The position numbers and the translations under genes were made by a program. DNA of 64,000 nt. It comes from Maritimibacter sp. DP1N21-5 (GTDB lineage: Bacteria; Pseudomonadota; Alphaproteobacteria; Rhodobacterales; Rhodobacteraceae). Numbering within the stretch: the first letter of the stretch is position 1; each line of letters opens with the position of its first letter. The notes below the pieces were generated by a model. That model was not told the origin of the DNA and did no database searches. It saw only the letters and a list, made by a program, of their open reading frames with translations. The stretch covers positions 310,001 through 374,000 of the forward strand of contig NZ_JAHUZF010000003.1 in the NCBI RefSeq assembly GCF_019218295.1. The letters run 5' to 3'. This document shows, piece after piece, positions 43,682-52,543 of the stretch.

Positions 43682-43710
43682 AACGCCGCTCCCTCCGGAG
43701 CGGCGTTTTT
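43682..43710 (+). terminator. Rho-independent terminator after the aldehyde dehydrogenase gene
   Basis: AACGCCGCTCC pairs exactly with GGAGCGGCGTT around CTCC and is followed by TTT. It touches the 3' end of the convergent DUF167 gene. Confidence 0.92.
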
Positions 43711-43967
43711 CATGGGTCGATGCGGAAAAGCTTGTCGCGCGACGTGGTGCCACGCACCAGCACCAGCCGCGACTTCGCGACGCCAAGGGCGTTGGCGAGC
43801 AGCTTGACCACGGCCTTGGTTGCCTTGCCATCTTCGGGAACGACCGTGACCGAGACGCGGATGACCCCGTCCTCCACCGTCACCGCGTTTCGGGCGGCGT
43901 TCGGCATCACACGCACGGCGATGTCGGCACCGGGGGTTGCGAGGTGGGCAATTTCGCCTTTCTTCAT
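43710..43967 (-). CDS. DUF167 (YggU) family protein
   Basis: The 85-residue protein has the DUF167 pattern: DIAVRVMPNAARNAV, IRVSVTVVPEDGKATKAVVKLLANALGV and LVLVRGTTSRDKLFRI. Function of the family is unknown. The frame is open to GTG 43991; ATG 43967 gives the usual start and has a weak GAAGAG upstream. It converges on the aldehyde dehydrogenase gene. Confidence 0.87.
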   Translation of the reverse strand: MKKGEIAHLATPGADIAVRVMPNAARNAVTVEDGVIRVSVTVVPEDGKATKAVVKLLANALGVAKSRLVLVRGTTSRDKLFRIDP

Positions 43968-44080
43968 GCGACGCTCTTCGCACCCCGGCACGACCCGTTC
44001 AAGGCCAAGCTATTTCCCGCCAAGCGGTTGACGCGGCGCGCAGAAGTGCCGACATCTCCCCGGACGGACAGGAGACCCAC

Positions 44081-44659
44081 ATGCCCGAAAGAAACCAGGC
44101 CGCGCTCGATTTTCTGCTGACGCGGCGATCGCGGCCCGCGAAAACGCTGACCGGCCCCGTGCCGACGCGCAACGAACTCACCGAAATCCTCACCGCTGCG
44201 GCCCGCACGCCGGATCATGGCAAGCTCGAGCCCTGGCGGTTCATCGTCCTTGGTGCGTCGGCGCTCGTGCGTTTGGCCGAGGCGGTGCCGGTGCACGGTG
44301 CCGCGTTGGGAATCGAGCCGGAGAAGATCGAGAAATCGACCCGCCAGTTCGCGGATGCCGATCTCGCCGTCGCGGTCGTGTTCTCGCCCGTCGAGAGCCC
44401 CAAGGTGCCCCATGTGGAGCAGCTACTGTCGGCCGGTGCCGTGTGCCTGTCGATGCTGAATGCGGCCCTTGCCGCCGGCTGGGGGGCGAACTGGCTTTCG
44501 GGTTGGCCGAGCCACGACCCGGAGTTCGTGCATGCCACGCTCGGGCTCGCCAGTCACGAAAGCATCGCGGGCTTCATCCATATCGGGACCGAAACCTCGG
44601 CCCCGCCGGACCGGCCCCGACCCGACATCGACCTTATCACAGCGTGGATGACCGAATGA
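44081..44659 (+). CDS. Nitroreductase family protein
   Basis: The 192-residue FMN-dependent protein starts with FLLTRRSRPAKTLTGPVP and continues AARTPDHGKLEPWRFIVL (FMN phosphate contacts); later come AGAVCLSMLNAALAAGWGANW and ASHESIAGFIHIGT. It resembles the YdjA-type nitroreductases, which reduce nitro or quinone groups with NAD(P)H. ACAGGAG precedes the ATG. Its stop overlaps the start of the next gene (ATGA). Confidence 0.93.
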   Translation: MPERNQAALDFLLTRRSRPAKTLTGPVPTRNELTEILTAAARTPDHGKLEPWRFIVLGASALVRLAEAVPVHGAALGIEPEKIEKSTRQFADADLAVAVVFSPVESPKVPHVEQLLSAGAVCLSMLNAALAAGWGANWLSGWPSHDPEFVHATLGLASHESIAGFIHIGTETSAPPDRPRPDIDLITAWMTE

Positions 44660-45354
44660 TCTTCTCCGACTTCTCCAAGGCGCTGGGCCAACTGGGCGAC
44701 GCGCGTTTCCGCAAGGTGCTCCTGCTCGGCCTCGCCCTGACCATCGGGCTTCTCGTCGGGCTGACGGTGCTTCTGGTGTTCCTCCTCGGACTCGTCCTGC
44801 CCGAGACGGTGAGCCTGCCGTGGATCGGCGACATCGCCTGGCTCGACTCGCTGGCGAGCTGGGCCCTTGTGGGCGTCATGCTTGTGCTCTCGCCCTTCCT
44901 CATGGTGCCGGTGTCCGTCACCTTCATGGGCATCTTCCTCGATCAGGTGGCCGAGGCGGTGGAAGAGCGACACTATCCCCAGCTTCCGCCCGCCCAGAAC
45001 GTGACCGTGATGGACGGGCTCAGGGATTCGCTCGGACTGATCCTTGCGACGGTTCTGGTCAACATCCTCGCTCTGGGGATGAGCTTCTTTATCGGGCCGC
45101 TCGCGCCGATCCTGTTCTGGATCGTGAACGGATACCTGATCGGGCGGGAATTCTTCCAACTGGCCGCGATGCGGCGGGAAGGGCGCGTGCGCGCGAACCA
45201 GCTACGCCGTAAGCACAATGGACAGATCTGGCTCGCTGGCACACTTATGGCGATCCCGCTGACCATCCCGCTCGTGGGTCTGGTCATCCCGATCCTAGGC
45301 GCGGCGACCTTCACGCATCTTTACCACCGGGTGACGGGGACGGTCGCGCGCTGA
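44656..45354 (+). CDS. EI24/CysZ-like membrane protein
   Basis: The 232-residue protein has four or more hydrophobic helices (VLLLGLALTIGLLVGLTVLLVFLL, ALVGVMLVLSPFLMVPVSVTFM, LILATVLVNILALGMSFFIG and AGTLMAIPLTIPLVGLVIPIL) and the family signature FWIVNGYLIGREFFQLAAMRR. CysZ members are sulfate permeases; the EI24 name comes from an animal homologue. Sulfate transport is only possible here. It is coupled to the nitroreductase gene by an ATGA overlap. Confidence 0.82.
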   Translation: MIFSDFSKALGQLGDARFRKVLLLGLALTIGLLVGLTVLLVFLLGLVLPETVSLPWIGDIAWLDSLASWALVGVMLVLSPFLMVPVSVTFMGIFLDQVAEAVEERHYPQLPPAQNVTVMDGLRDSLGLILATVLVNILALGMSFFIGPLAPILFWIVNGYLIGREFFQLAAMRREGRVRANQLRRKHNGQIWLAGTLMAIPLTIPLVGLVIPILGAATFTHLYHRVTGTVAR

Positions 45355-45369
45355 TCAAACGTGTCCCGA

Positions 45370-45651
45370 TCAGTTCGGGACGCGTTCGCCCAGGTAGTTG
45401 TTCCAGTCGAGCATGTCGATGGTGATCACACCCGACAGGATGATCGCTGCCACTACGCCCCAGATCGGCAGCGCCACCAGCGTCGTGATGATCATGGTGC
45501 GCCCGAGCCGGAAGTCGGAGGGTGCCCCCTTGTGGGTGCCGGGAATGACGTCGCCGTCCTCCTGCTGCGTGCGGAGCGTGATCGGCAGGACGATGAACAT
45601 CGTCATGAACCAGATCACGGTGAAGAGGACGAGCGCACCGGTGACGGACAT
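45370..45651 (-). CDS. DUF1467 family membrane protein
   Basis: The 93-residue protein has two helices (GALVLFTVIWFMTMFIVLPITL and IITTLVALPIWGVVAAIILSGV) separated by a loop with the family sequence GDVIPGTHKGAPSDFRLGRT. It overlaps the epimerase stop by one base (TGATG), so it is cotranscribed with that gene. Function is unknown. Confidence 0.9.
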   Translation of the reverse strand: MSVTGALVLFTVIWFMTMFIVLPITLRTQQEDGDVIPGTHKGAPSDFRLGRTMIITTLVALPIWGVVAAIILSGVITIDMLDWNNYLGERVPN

Positions 45652-46055
45652 CAGACCTGCTCCAGTTCCACGAGGCAGCCGTTGAAATCCTTCGGGTGCA
45701 GGAACAGAACCGGCTTGCCATGTGCGCCGATCTTGGGTTCGCCGGTGCCCAGCACACGGGCGCCGTCCGACTTGAGCTTGTCACGGGCGGCGAGGATGTC
45801 GTCGACCTCGTAACAGATATGATGGATGCCCCCGGCCGGGTGCTTGTCGAGGAAGCCCTTGATCGGGCTGTCGTCGCCCAGAGGATAGAGCAGTTCGATC
45901 TTGGTGTTGGGCAGTTCGATGAAAACCACGGTGACGCCGTGGTCGGGCTCGTCCTGCGGATCACGGACGGTCGCGCCAAGCGTGTTGCGATACTGCGCGG
46001 CGGCGGCTTCGAGGTCGGGCACCGCGATGGCCACGTGGTTCAGTCGTCCGATCAT
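45651..46055 (-). CDS. mce: Methylmalonyl-CoA/ethylmalonyl-CoA epimerase
   Basis: The 134-residue protein is a vicinal-oxygen-chelate enzyme: LNHVAIAVPDLEAAAAQYRN with metal His 7, FIELPNTKIELL, IHHICYEVDDI and FLHPKDFNGCLVELEQV. It interconverts (2S)- and (2R)-ethylmalonyl-CoA and methylmalonyl-CoA. This is the step between Ccr (26174) and Ecm (22003), and shows that the pathway genes are scattered over 24 kb. Full family length. Confidence 0.95.
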   Translation of the reverse strand: MIGRLNHVAIAVPDLEAAAAQYRNTLGATVRDPQDEPDHGVTVVFIELPNTKIELLYPLGDDSPIKGFLDKHPAGGIHHICYEVDDILAARDKLKSDGARVLGTGEPKIGAHGKPVLFLHPKDFNGCLVELEQV

Positions 46056-46214
46056 GTCTCACTCCCGCGTCGTTCGCTTTCGATACTCGCCCGCTTATGC
46101 CCGCGAGGTCGTTTTTTCGCAAGGTGGCGAAGAAAATGTCGCAGGCGCGCGCCTCGTTAACCAAGTGGCAAGGCAAGCCGTGATCCGGTCGGGTCAGAGG
46201 ACTGGAGACCCGGG

Positions 46215-46910
46215 ATGACTGATGAACTGGATGCCCTGCCGCCATTTCGCCCGACCGCGCAAAAGCCGCTCGCCGGGTTGACGGTGCTCGTCGTCGATGA
46301 CAGCCGCGTTGCCTCGGAAGCGATAAGGCTCATCTGTCTGCGCTCCGGGGCGCGGGTCAGGCGGGCGGACAGCCTCGCCTCTGCGCACCGGCACCTCGGG
46401 GTCTATCGCCCGGCCGTGGTGATCGTGGACATGGGTCTTCCCGATGGCTCGGGGGGCGACTTGATCCGCGCCCTCGATCAGGCGACGCCGCGTGTGCCGG
46501 CCTTGATCGGCATGTCAGGATCCCTCACGGCCGAGGCGCAAGCGCGTGCGGCGGGTTCGGATGGCTTCCTCGCGAAGCCCGTGGAGAGCGTCGAAGTCTT
46601 TCAGCAAGTCCTCCTTGCCGCCCTGCCATCCGCCTTGCGGCCATCCGGACTGCGCCTTGTCCAGACCGATGCGGTGCAGCCCGATCCCGTGGCGCTTGCC
46701 GAAGACCTTCTCAACGCCTCGGACCTTTTGAAAGACGCGCGGATAAGCGGCGCCTTCGGGTATCCGCTGCATTTCCTGCGCGGCGTTGCGCAGAGCGCAC
46801 ATGACCGGGAACTGGAGACGGCCGTCTCCGGCCTCGACGGCGCTCCTCCACCCGCCGCATTGGCACGCATCGAGCGGCTTTTATCGCACCGGCTGGGTGC
46901 CACGGGCTAG
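46215..46910 (+). CDS. Response-regulator receiver protein with an uncharacterised C-terminal region
   Basis: The 231-residue protein has a receiver domain (about residues 22-135). The acidic pocket is D28/D29 (VVDDS), the phospho-acceptor is D72 (VDMGLPDG), S101 stands in the Thr/Ser position and K121 in FLAKPVES. The C-terminal 95 residues have no helix-turn-helix that I recognise (LLNASDLLKDARISGAFG, AVSGLDGAPPPAALARIERLL). They may bind another protein. No histidine kinase is nearby. GGAG precedes the ATG. Confidence 0.87.
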   Translation: MTDELDALPPFRPTAQKPLAGLTVLVVDDSRVASEAIRLICLRSGARVRRADSLASAHRHLGVYRPAVVIVDMGLPDGSGGDLIRALDQATPRVPALIGMSGSLTAEAQARAAGSDGFLAKPVESVEVFQQVLLAALPSALRPSGLRLVQTDAVQPDPVALAEDLLNASDLLKDARISGAFGYPLHFLRGVAQSAHDRELETAVSGLDGAPPPAALARIERLLSHRLGATG

Positions 46911-47632
46911 GACGCCGGGACCAGTTCCGGATCGCTCGCGACACGCACCAATGCGGTAAGGTCGCCCAGACGTTCCCGCTGTTGGCCCTCGGCGTCGAAA
47001 TTCTGCGGCGACAGCCAGACCCGGAACGCTTCTTTCAAGGCAAGCCAGTCGCTGTCGATCACGGCGAACCATGCGGTGTCCCGGTTGCGCCCCTTGACTA
47101 CCTGCGCCTGTCGGAAAACGCCTTCGTAGGAGAACCCCAGCCGTTGCGCCGCCCGCCGTGACGGCATGTTGAGCGCGTTGCATTTCCATTCGTAGCGCCG
47201 GTAACCGGCCTCGAAGGCCCATTGCATCAAGAGGACCTGAACCTCGGTGGCCGCGCGGGTGCGTTGCAGGGCGGGGGAATAGGCGATGAAGCCCACCTCG
47301 ATCGACCCCGCCTCGGGCGCGATGCGCAGGAGCGAACAGAAGCCCTCCCAGCGATCCGTTTCGAGATTGCGGATCGCGAAGAAACTCGGGTCGTTGCCGG
47401 TAACGGCCTCGGCCATCCAGCGATGGAAACCGGCGGCGGAGGGGAAGGGACCTACAGGCATGTAATCCCAGACCGCATCGGCCCCGGCGAAGACATCGAA
47501 CAGCGCGGCGGCATGACGCTCGGCCGACAGCGGTTCGAGCGCTGCGAAACGGCCCGAAAGCGAAAGCCCGTCGGGCCGGGGCGGCGGGGTCCAGTCGGGC
47601 ACAGGGCGCCCAAGGCGCGCGTCGTCGGTCAT
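46907..47632 (-). CDS. GNAT family N-acetyltransferase
   Basis: The 241-residue protein has the RimJ/RimL-type core: LSGRFAALEPLSAERHAAALF, FAIRNLETDRWEGFCSLLRI, GSIEVGFIAYSPALQRTRAATE (acetyl-CoA site region) and YEWKCNALNMPSRRAAQRLGFSYEGVFRQA (in parts). AGGAGA precedes ATG 47632; longer frames extend without support. Its 3' end overlaps the receiver gene by four bases. Substrate unknown. Confidence 0.88.
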   Translation of the reverse strand: MTDDARLGRPVPDWTPPPRPDGLSLSGRFAALEPLSAERHAAALFDVFAGADAVWDYMPVGPFPSAAGFHRWMAEAVTGNDPSFFAIRNLETDRWEGFCSLLRIAPEAGSIEVGFIAYSPALQRTRAATEVQVLLMQWAFEAGYRRYEWKCNALNMPSRRAAQRLGFSYEGVFRQAQVVKGRNRDTAWFAVIDSDWLALKEAFRVWLSPQNFDAEGQQRERLGDLTALVRVASDPELVPAS

Positions 47633-47805
47633 CGGGTTCTCCTGACGGTTTCGCCAAGGCCTAGGGCCGCCCGAAGTCCAAGTAAATCCCTCAATCGGAC
47701 AAGGCCGAGGCCAACTTCGGCCCCAATCGAGCAGCAAGATCCACGTCGAGGGCAGCAGTTTGTGGCCCGGTTTCGGGAGAACCCGGGTCAACGAGGAGTT
47801 TTGAA

Positions 47806-47994
47806 ATGCAAAGAATTTTCGACCGCTTCGTGAGCGACGAAGAAGGCAACGCGGTGATCGACTGGTTCGTTCTGTTGGCAGGGATGGTGCTTCTTGCGCT
47901 GTCCGTGGTGCTGACGGTGACCGGCAATATCGAACATATCACCGAGGACACAATGGAAAACGTGAAGAGCATGGAACAGCATCTTCCGTCCTGA
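47806..47994 (+). CDS. Flp-pilin-like small membrane protein
   Basis: The 62-residue protein reads MQRIFDRFVSDEEGNAVIDWFVLLAGMVLLALSVVLT in parts. A basic/acidic start, then glycine followed by N-A-V-I-D-W and a long hydrophobic helix match Flp pilins, which have G-x4-E-Y at the prepilin-peptidase site; here D19-W20 replaces E-Y. GAGGAG lies before the ATG. No tad genes are near. A hairpin terminator follows. Confidence 0.7.
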   Translation: MQRIFDRFVSDEEGNAVIDWFVLLAGMVLLALSVVLTVTGNIEHITEDTMENVKSMEQHLPS

Positions 47995-48018
47995 CAAGGG
48001 GCCTCCTGACGACGGATG

Positions 48019-48048
48019 AACGGCGCCTCTGGCATGGGGCGCCGTTTT
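48019..48048 (+). terminator. Rho-independent terminator after the Flp-like gene
   Basis: AACGGCGCC (48019-48027) pairs with GGCGCCGTT (48038-48046), followed by TT. It begins 25 bases after the stop. Confidence 0.85.
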
Positions 48049-48158
48049 GCTTTTCATGTCGCCGGTCAGCGGCCAGAGGTTTCGGAACCCGTCCCATCGG
48101 CGCGGCGTTTCGTGACCAACCACAGCCACATCTGCCCGCACCGGGAAAGGACCAAGCC

Positions 48159-48635
48159 ATGCCATCCATCTATGACGCCATCATGCAGGATCACGAAAAG
48201 CACCGCGATCTGCTCGACCGGATCGCCAATACCGAGGGGGCGAGCGACGCACGCAAGTCCGCGTGGAAAGAGTTCTACTACGAGATCAAGAGCCACTCCG
48301 CGGCAGAGGAAGAAGAGTTTTACGCGACGCTCATGAAAGAGACCTGGGGCCAGGATGCCGCGCGCCACTCGGTCGCCGAACATCATGAGATGGACGAGAT
48401 CCTCGAGGAACTGGACGAGATGGACATGTCATCGCCGGGCTGGCTCACCCGGTTCAAGACGCTCAAGCACGACTACGAGCATCACATGGAAGAGGAAGAG
48501 AACGAAGTCTTCGAGCGTGCGAAGAAGGTCGTCGGCGAAGAAGACAACGACGCCTTCGGCGCGCGGTTCCTCAAGCGCAAGAAGAAGGAATGGGGGCTGG
48601 TCGAGGAGAAGGCCAAGGACCAGCTCGAAGACTGA
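48159..48635 (+). CDS. Hemerythrin/HHE-domain protein
   Basis: The 158-residue protein is mainly helical and has the HHE metal motifs: a His in MQDHEKHRDLLDRI, H/E in YEIKSHSAAEEEEFY, AEHHEMDEIL and HDYEHHMEEEENEVF. Such domains bind di-iron and may sense or buffer oxygen, nitric oxide or iron. It has no partner gene that points to a role. Confidence 0.9.
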   Translation: MPSIYDAIMQDHEKHRDLLDRIANTEGASDARKSAWKEFYYEIKSHSAAEEEEFYATLMKETWGQDAARHSVAEHHEMDEILEELDEMDMSSPGWLTRFKTLKHDYEHHMEEEENEVFERAKKVVGEEDNDAFGARFLKRKKKEWGLVEEKAKDQLED

Positions 48636-48638
48636 GCT

Positions 48639-49145
48639 CTAGAAACGGAAGCCGGGCGGGTAGTCGTGCAGACCGTCGAAGTCGGACTTGCCGATGTCGA
48701 TCCCGCCCGCCCGCAGCACCGCGAAGCCCATCGACAGGTGGAACATGAAATTCGGGAGCGCGAAGAAGCGCAGGTAATCCCCGGCAGCCTGGTCGAGGTC
48801 CGCGAAACCGGCAAGATGCCGGACCCGCTGCTCCTCGGCCCTGTCGAAAGCGCCGGGGTCGAGCGTGACGAGGCGCTCGTGGGCAAAGTCGATCCGCGCG
48901 AGGATACCATCCCGGTCCATCGCGGCCGACGGGAACTCCGGAATGGACATGCCGATCAGGGGATAGGTGCCCCGCAGGGCGAAACCGGCGGCCGAGGCGA
49001 ATTGCTGCGCGCCCGAAAACATGTCGGGCGCGAGTTTCTGTCCCAGAACGTCTTCCTTCCCCTTCGTCTTGGCGACGATCCCCCGGGCCCGTTCGAGGTA
49101 GTGGAGAAAGACGGGCACCGAGGCGATATAGAGGGGCGCGGCCAA
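48639..49145 (-). CDS. DUF1993 family protein
   Basis: The 168-residue helical protein has YIASVPVFLHYLERARGIVAK, KLAPDMFSGAQQFASAAGFA, a SIPEFPSAA loop and the end FFALPNFMFHLSMGFAVLRAGGIDIGKSDFDG (in parts), all typical of DUF1993. The fold is DinB-like; function is unknown. The start is a TTG at 49145 with AGGGGC upstream, four bases after the aspS stop, so it is read from the same transcript. Confidence 0.87.
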   Translation of the reverse strand: MAAPLYIASVPVFLHYLERARGIVAKTKGKEDVLGQKLAPDMFSGAQQFASAAGFALRGTYPLIGMSIPEFPSAAMDRDGILARIDFAHERLVTLDPGAFDRAEEQRVRHLAGFADLDQAAGDYLRFFALPNFMFHLSMGFAVLRAGGIDIGKSDFDGLHDYPPGFRF

Positions 49146-49149
49146 GTGC

Positions 49150-50928
49150 CTAGCCCCTGGCCTGTTCGATCACGCGCAGGGACAATTCGCGCAGCTGCTC
49201 GTTCGTGGGCTCCGACGGGGCACCCATCATGAGGTCTTCTGCGCGCTGGTTCATCGGGAACATCATGACTTCGCGGATGTTCGCCTCGTCCGCCAGAAGC
49301 ATCACGATCCGGTCGATTCCGGCCGCGCAACCGCCGTGGGGCGGGGCGCCATACTGGAAGGCCGTGGCGAGACCGCCGAAGCGTTTCTCGACCTCTTCCT
49401 GACCGTAACCCGCCTTCTCGAACACGCGGAACATGACCTCGCGCTTGTGATTGCGGATCGCGCCGGAGATGAGCTCGTAGCCATTGCAGGCAAGGTCATA
49501 CTGGTAGCCGAGCACGGCGAGCGGATCGCCGTCGAGATCGCCCAGGTTCTGGGGCATCGAGAAGGGGTTGTGCGAGAAGTCGATGTCGCCCGTCTCCTCG
49601 TCCTTCTCGTACATCGGGAAGTCCACGATCCAGGCAAAGGCGAAACGGTCGGTGTCGGTCAGCCCAAGCTCGTCGCCGATGACGGTGCGGGCGCGCCCTG
49701 CCACCTTTTCAAAGGCTTCCGGCTTGCCGCCAAGGAAGAAGGCCGCGTCACCTACGCCGAGCCCAAGCTGCTCGCGGATCGCTTCGGTCCGCTCGGGGCC
49801 GATATTCTTCGCCAGCGGGCCAGCGGCTTCCATGCCATCTTCGCCGTCACGCCAGAAGATATAGCCCATCCCCGGCAGGCCCTCTTTCTGGGCGAAGCTG
49901 TTCATCCGGTCGCAGAACTTGCGTGAGCCGCCCGTGGGGGCGGGAATGGCGCGGATTTCGGTGCCTTCCTGCTCCAGCAGCTTCGCGAAGATCGCGAAAC
50001 CGGAGCCCGCGAAATGTTCGGACACGACCTGCATCTTGATCGGGTTGCGCAGGTCCGGCTTGTCGGTGCCATACCACAGCGCCGAGTCGGCATAGGAAAT
50101 CTGTTCCCACTCGGTATCGACCTTCCGGCCACCGCCGAATTCCTCGAAGATGCCCTGAATGACCGGCTGCACCGTATCGAAGATGTCCTGCTGTTCGACG
50201 AAGCTCATCTCGATGTCGAGCTGGTAGAAATCCGTCGGCGAGCGGTCTGCGCGCGGGTCTTCGTCGCGGAAACAGGGCGCGATCTGGAAATACTTGTCGA
50301 AGCCCGACACCATGATGAGCTGCTTGAAGAGTTGCGGCGCCTGCGGCAGCGCATAGAATTTGCCGGGGTGCAGCCGCGAGGGCACGAGGAAGTCGCGCGC
50401 GCCCTCGGGGGAGGATGCCGTGATGATCGGCGTCTGATATTCGCGGAAGCCCTTGTCCCACATGCGCCGGCGCATCGAGGCGACGACGTCGGAGCGCAGC
50501 GTGATATTCTTCTGCATCTCTTCCCGGCGCAGGTCGAGGTAGCGGTAGCGAAGCCGCGTTTCCTCGGGATATTCCTGATCGCCGAAGACCATGAGCGGCA
50601 GTTCCTGCGCCGCGCCGAGCACTTCCATATCCTGAATGAAGACCTCGATCTCGCCCGTCGGGAGCTTGGAATTGACGAGGCTTTCGTCACGGGCCAGCAC
50701 CTTGCCGTCGATCCGGATGCAGTATTCAGAGCGGACCTTTTCCACCTCCTTGAACACCGGGCTGTCAGGGTCGGCCAGCACCTGCGTCACGCCGTAATGG
50801 TCGCGCAGGTCGATGAACAGGATGCCGCCGTGGTCGCGCACCCGGTGCACCCAACCGGCCAGACGGACAGTGTCGCCGACGTTGGATTTGTTCAGATCGG
50901 CGCAAGTGTGGCTGCGGTAGGCGTGCAT
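49150..50928 (-). CDS. aspS: Aspartyl-tRNA synthetase
   Basis: The 592-residue class II synthetase has an N-terminal OB-fold ([26 protein letters not shown]), motif 2 ([19 protein letters not shown]), the bacterial insertion domain and motif 3 ([19 protein letters not shown]). It charges tRNA-Asp; many alphaproteobacterial enzymes also accept tRNA-Asn, which cannot be judged here. AAAGGGAGC lies before the ATG. Full length. Confidence 0.98.
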   Translation of the reverse strand: MHAYRSHTCADLNKSNVGDTVRLAGWVHRVRDHGGILFIDLRDHYGVTQVLADPDSPVFKEVEKVRSEYCIRIDGKVLARDESLVNSKLPTGEIEVFIQDMEVLGAAQELPLMVFGDQEYPEETRLRYRYLDLRREEMQKNITLRSDVVASMRRRMWDKGFREYQTPIITASSPEGARDFLVPSRLHPGKFYALPQAPQLFKQLIMVSGFDKYFQIAPCFRDEDPRADRSPTDFYQLDIEMSFVEQQDIFDTVQPVIQGIFEEFGGGRKVDTEWEQISYADSALWYGTDKPDLRNPIKMQVVSEHFAGSGFAIFAKLLEQEGTEIRAIPAPTGGSRKFCDRMNSFAQKEGLPGMGYIFWRDGEDGMEAAGPLAKNIGPERTEAIREQLGLGVGDAAFFLGGKPEAFEKVAGRARTVIGDELGLTDTDRFAFAWIVDFPMYEKDEETGDIDFSHNPFSMPQNLGDLDGDPLAVLGYQYDLACNGYELISGAIRNHKREVMFRVFEKAGYGQEEVEKRFGGLATAFQYGAPPHGGCAAGIDRIVMLLADEANIREVMMFPMNQRAEDLMMGAPSEPTNEQLRELSLRVIEQARG

Positions 50929-51214
50929 GGTGCTCCCTTTCAGGCGCTGTTATTCGACCGCGCCGATTCACATGTCTGTGGCCGTGAAGTCAAGGAAAAG
51001 TCGGGGCAGGGGAGCGTCCCGCGCAGATATTGCACAGAAAAACGGGAACATTGTGCGTATGTTATCCTTTACAGATCGTGAAGCTGTGACAAACTCTCCG
51101 TACTAACAACGCTTTGAGCGAAAACCGAGGCAGGAGCGGATCGCGGGATCCGCCGACATGCAGGAAGAAGCTGACCGAGAAGCGCCGGGGTGGCGCGCAA
51201 CTTGGAGCTTCGAC

Positions 51215-52444
51215 ATGTGGACTGCATTGCTGGATCAGATGCTGACGCGGTACTTCCGCGATGGCACGATCGTCATCACGATGCCGGACGGGAGCGTCCG
51301 GCGCTATGGATCGGGCACGCCTGAGGCCCGTATCACAATCAGGGACGAGGACGTCATCAGGCGCATCGTGGCCAATCCTGAGATGGGCGTTGGCGAGAGC
51401 TATATGGACGGCACGCTGGAGATCGAGGATCTGCGCGCGTTTTTCGCCGTGGCGCTGCCTGCGGTGCAACGGGTCGACTATCCCTGGTTCGAACGGCCCG
51501 TGCGCTGGGCCAAACAGGCGACCCGCCTTCTGCGCCAAATGAACGGATTGGGGCGCTCGCGGCATAATGTGGCGCATCACTACGACCTGTCGGGCGAGCT
51601 TTACGACCTCTTCCTCGACGCCGACCGGCAATATTCCTGCGCCTATTTCGCCCGGCCCGACATGACGCTGGATGAAGCGCAGGCGGCCAAGAAACACCAT
51701 ATCGCGCACAAGCTCTGCCTTGAGCCGGGGATGCGCGTGCTCGATATCGGTTGCGGCTGGGGCGGCATGGCACTGACGCTGGCGCGGGATTACGGCGCGC
51801 ACGTGGTGGGGGTCACACTGTCGAAGGAGCAGCACGCGGTCGCGGTGCAGCGCGCCGCCGAGGCCGGTCTGTCGGACCGGATCGACATCCGGCTTCAGGA
51901 TTACCGTCATGTCAGCGAACGCTTCGACCGGATCGTGAGCGTCGGCATGTTCGAACATGTGGGCGTGCCGCAATACGACACCTACTTCGGCAAGGTGGAC
52001 GAACTTCTGTCGCGCGATGGTCTGGCGCTCATTCACACCATTGGCCATGTGGGGCCACCCAACTACGCCGACCCCTGGATGGAGAAATACATCTTCCCGG
52101 GAGGTTACGCGCCCGCCCTGTCCGAGATTCAGGCAGCTGTCGACAAGCGTTACCTCGTCACGCAGGACATCGAGGTCTTGCGCACTCATTACGCCAAGAC
52201 GCTTGGCCATTGGCACGACCGCTTCATGGCGCGGGTAAACGAGGCGCGGGCGCTTTATGACGAACGCTTCGTGCGGATGTGGCGCTATTACCTCCTGAGC
52301 ATGGAAGCGGCGTTCACCTGCGGCTCGCTTCTCGTCTATCAGCTGCAACTCGGCCACAGGTTCGTGGCGGCGCCGATCACTCGGGATTACCTTTATCCTC
52401 ACCAGGACGCGGATCATCAAAGGTATCGCTCGGCAGCGGAGTAA
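51215..52444 (+). CDS. Cyclopropane-fatty-acyl-phospholipid synthase, first paralogue
   Basis: The 409-residue protein adds a methylene bridge to unsaturated fatty acids in membrane phospholipids, using SAM. Features are HHYDLSGELYDLFLDADRQYSCAYF (in parts, with C142), the SAM-binding VLDIGCGWGG (176-185), VGMFEHVGVPQY and IFPGGYAPALSEI. The frame is open to 51158, but ATG 51215 has GGAG eight bases upstream and aligns with the paralogue's N-terminus. A second CFA synthase gene starts 100 bases downstream. Confidence 0.93.
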   Translation: MWTALLDQMLTRYFRDGTIVITMPDGSVRRYGSGTPEARITIRDEDVIRRIVANPEMGVGESYMDGTLEIEDLRAFFAVALPAVQRVDYPWFERPVRWAKQATRLLRQMNGLGRSRHNVAHHYDLSGELYDLFLDADRQYSCAYFARPDMTLDEAQAAKKHHIAHKLCLEPGMRVLDIGCGWGGMALTLARDYGAHVVGVTLSKEQHAVAVQRAAEAGLSDRIDIRLQDYRHVSERFDRIVSVGMFEHVGVPQYDTYFGKVDELLSRDGLALIHTIGHVGPPNYADPWMEKYIFPGGYAPALSEIQAAVDKRYLVTQDIEVLRTHYAKTLGHWHDRFMARVNEARALYDERFVRMWRYYLLSMEAAFTCGSLLVYQLQLGHRFVAAPITRDYLYPHQDADHQRYRSAAE

Positions 52445-52543
52445 GGGAAATCCTCTTGGGACCCGACCCGGTCTTCACCCTAGGCCCGCTCCCGTCTAAG
52501 GTGAGTGGCATTGGTTTGATTCAATTCGGTCTACGGGGCGGGG

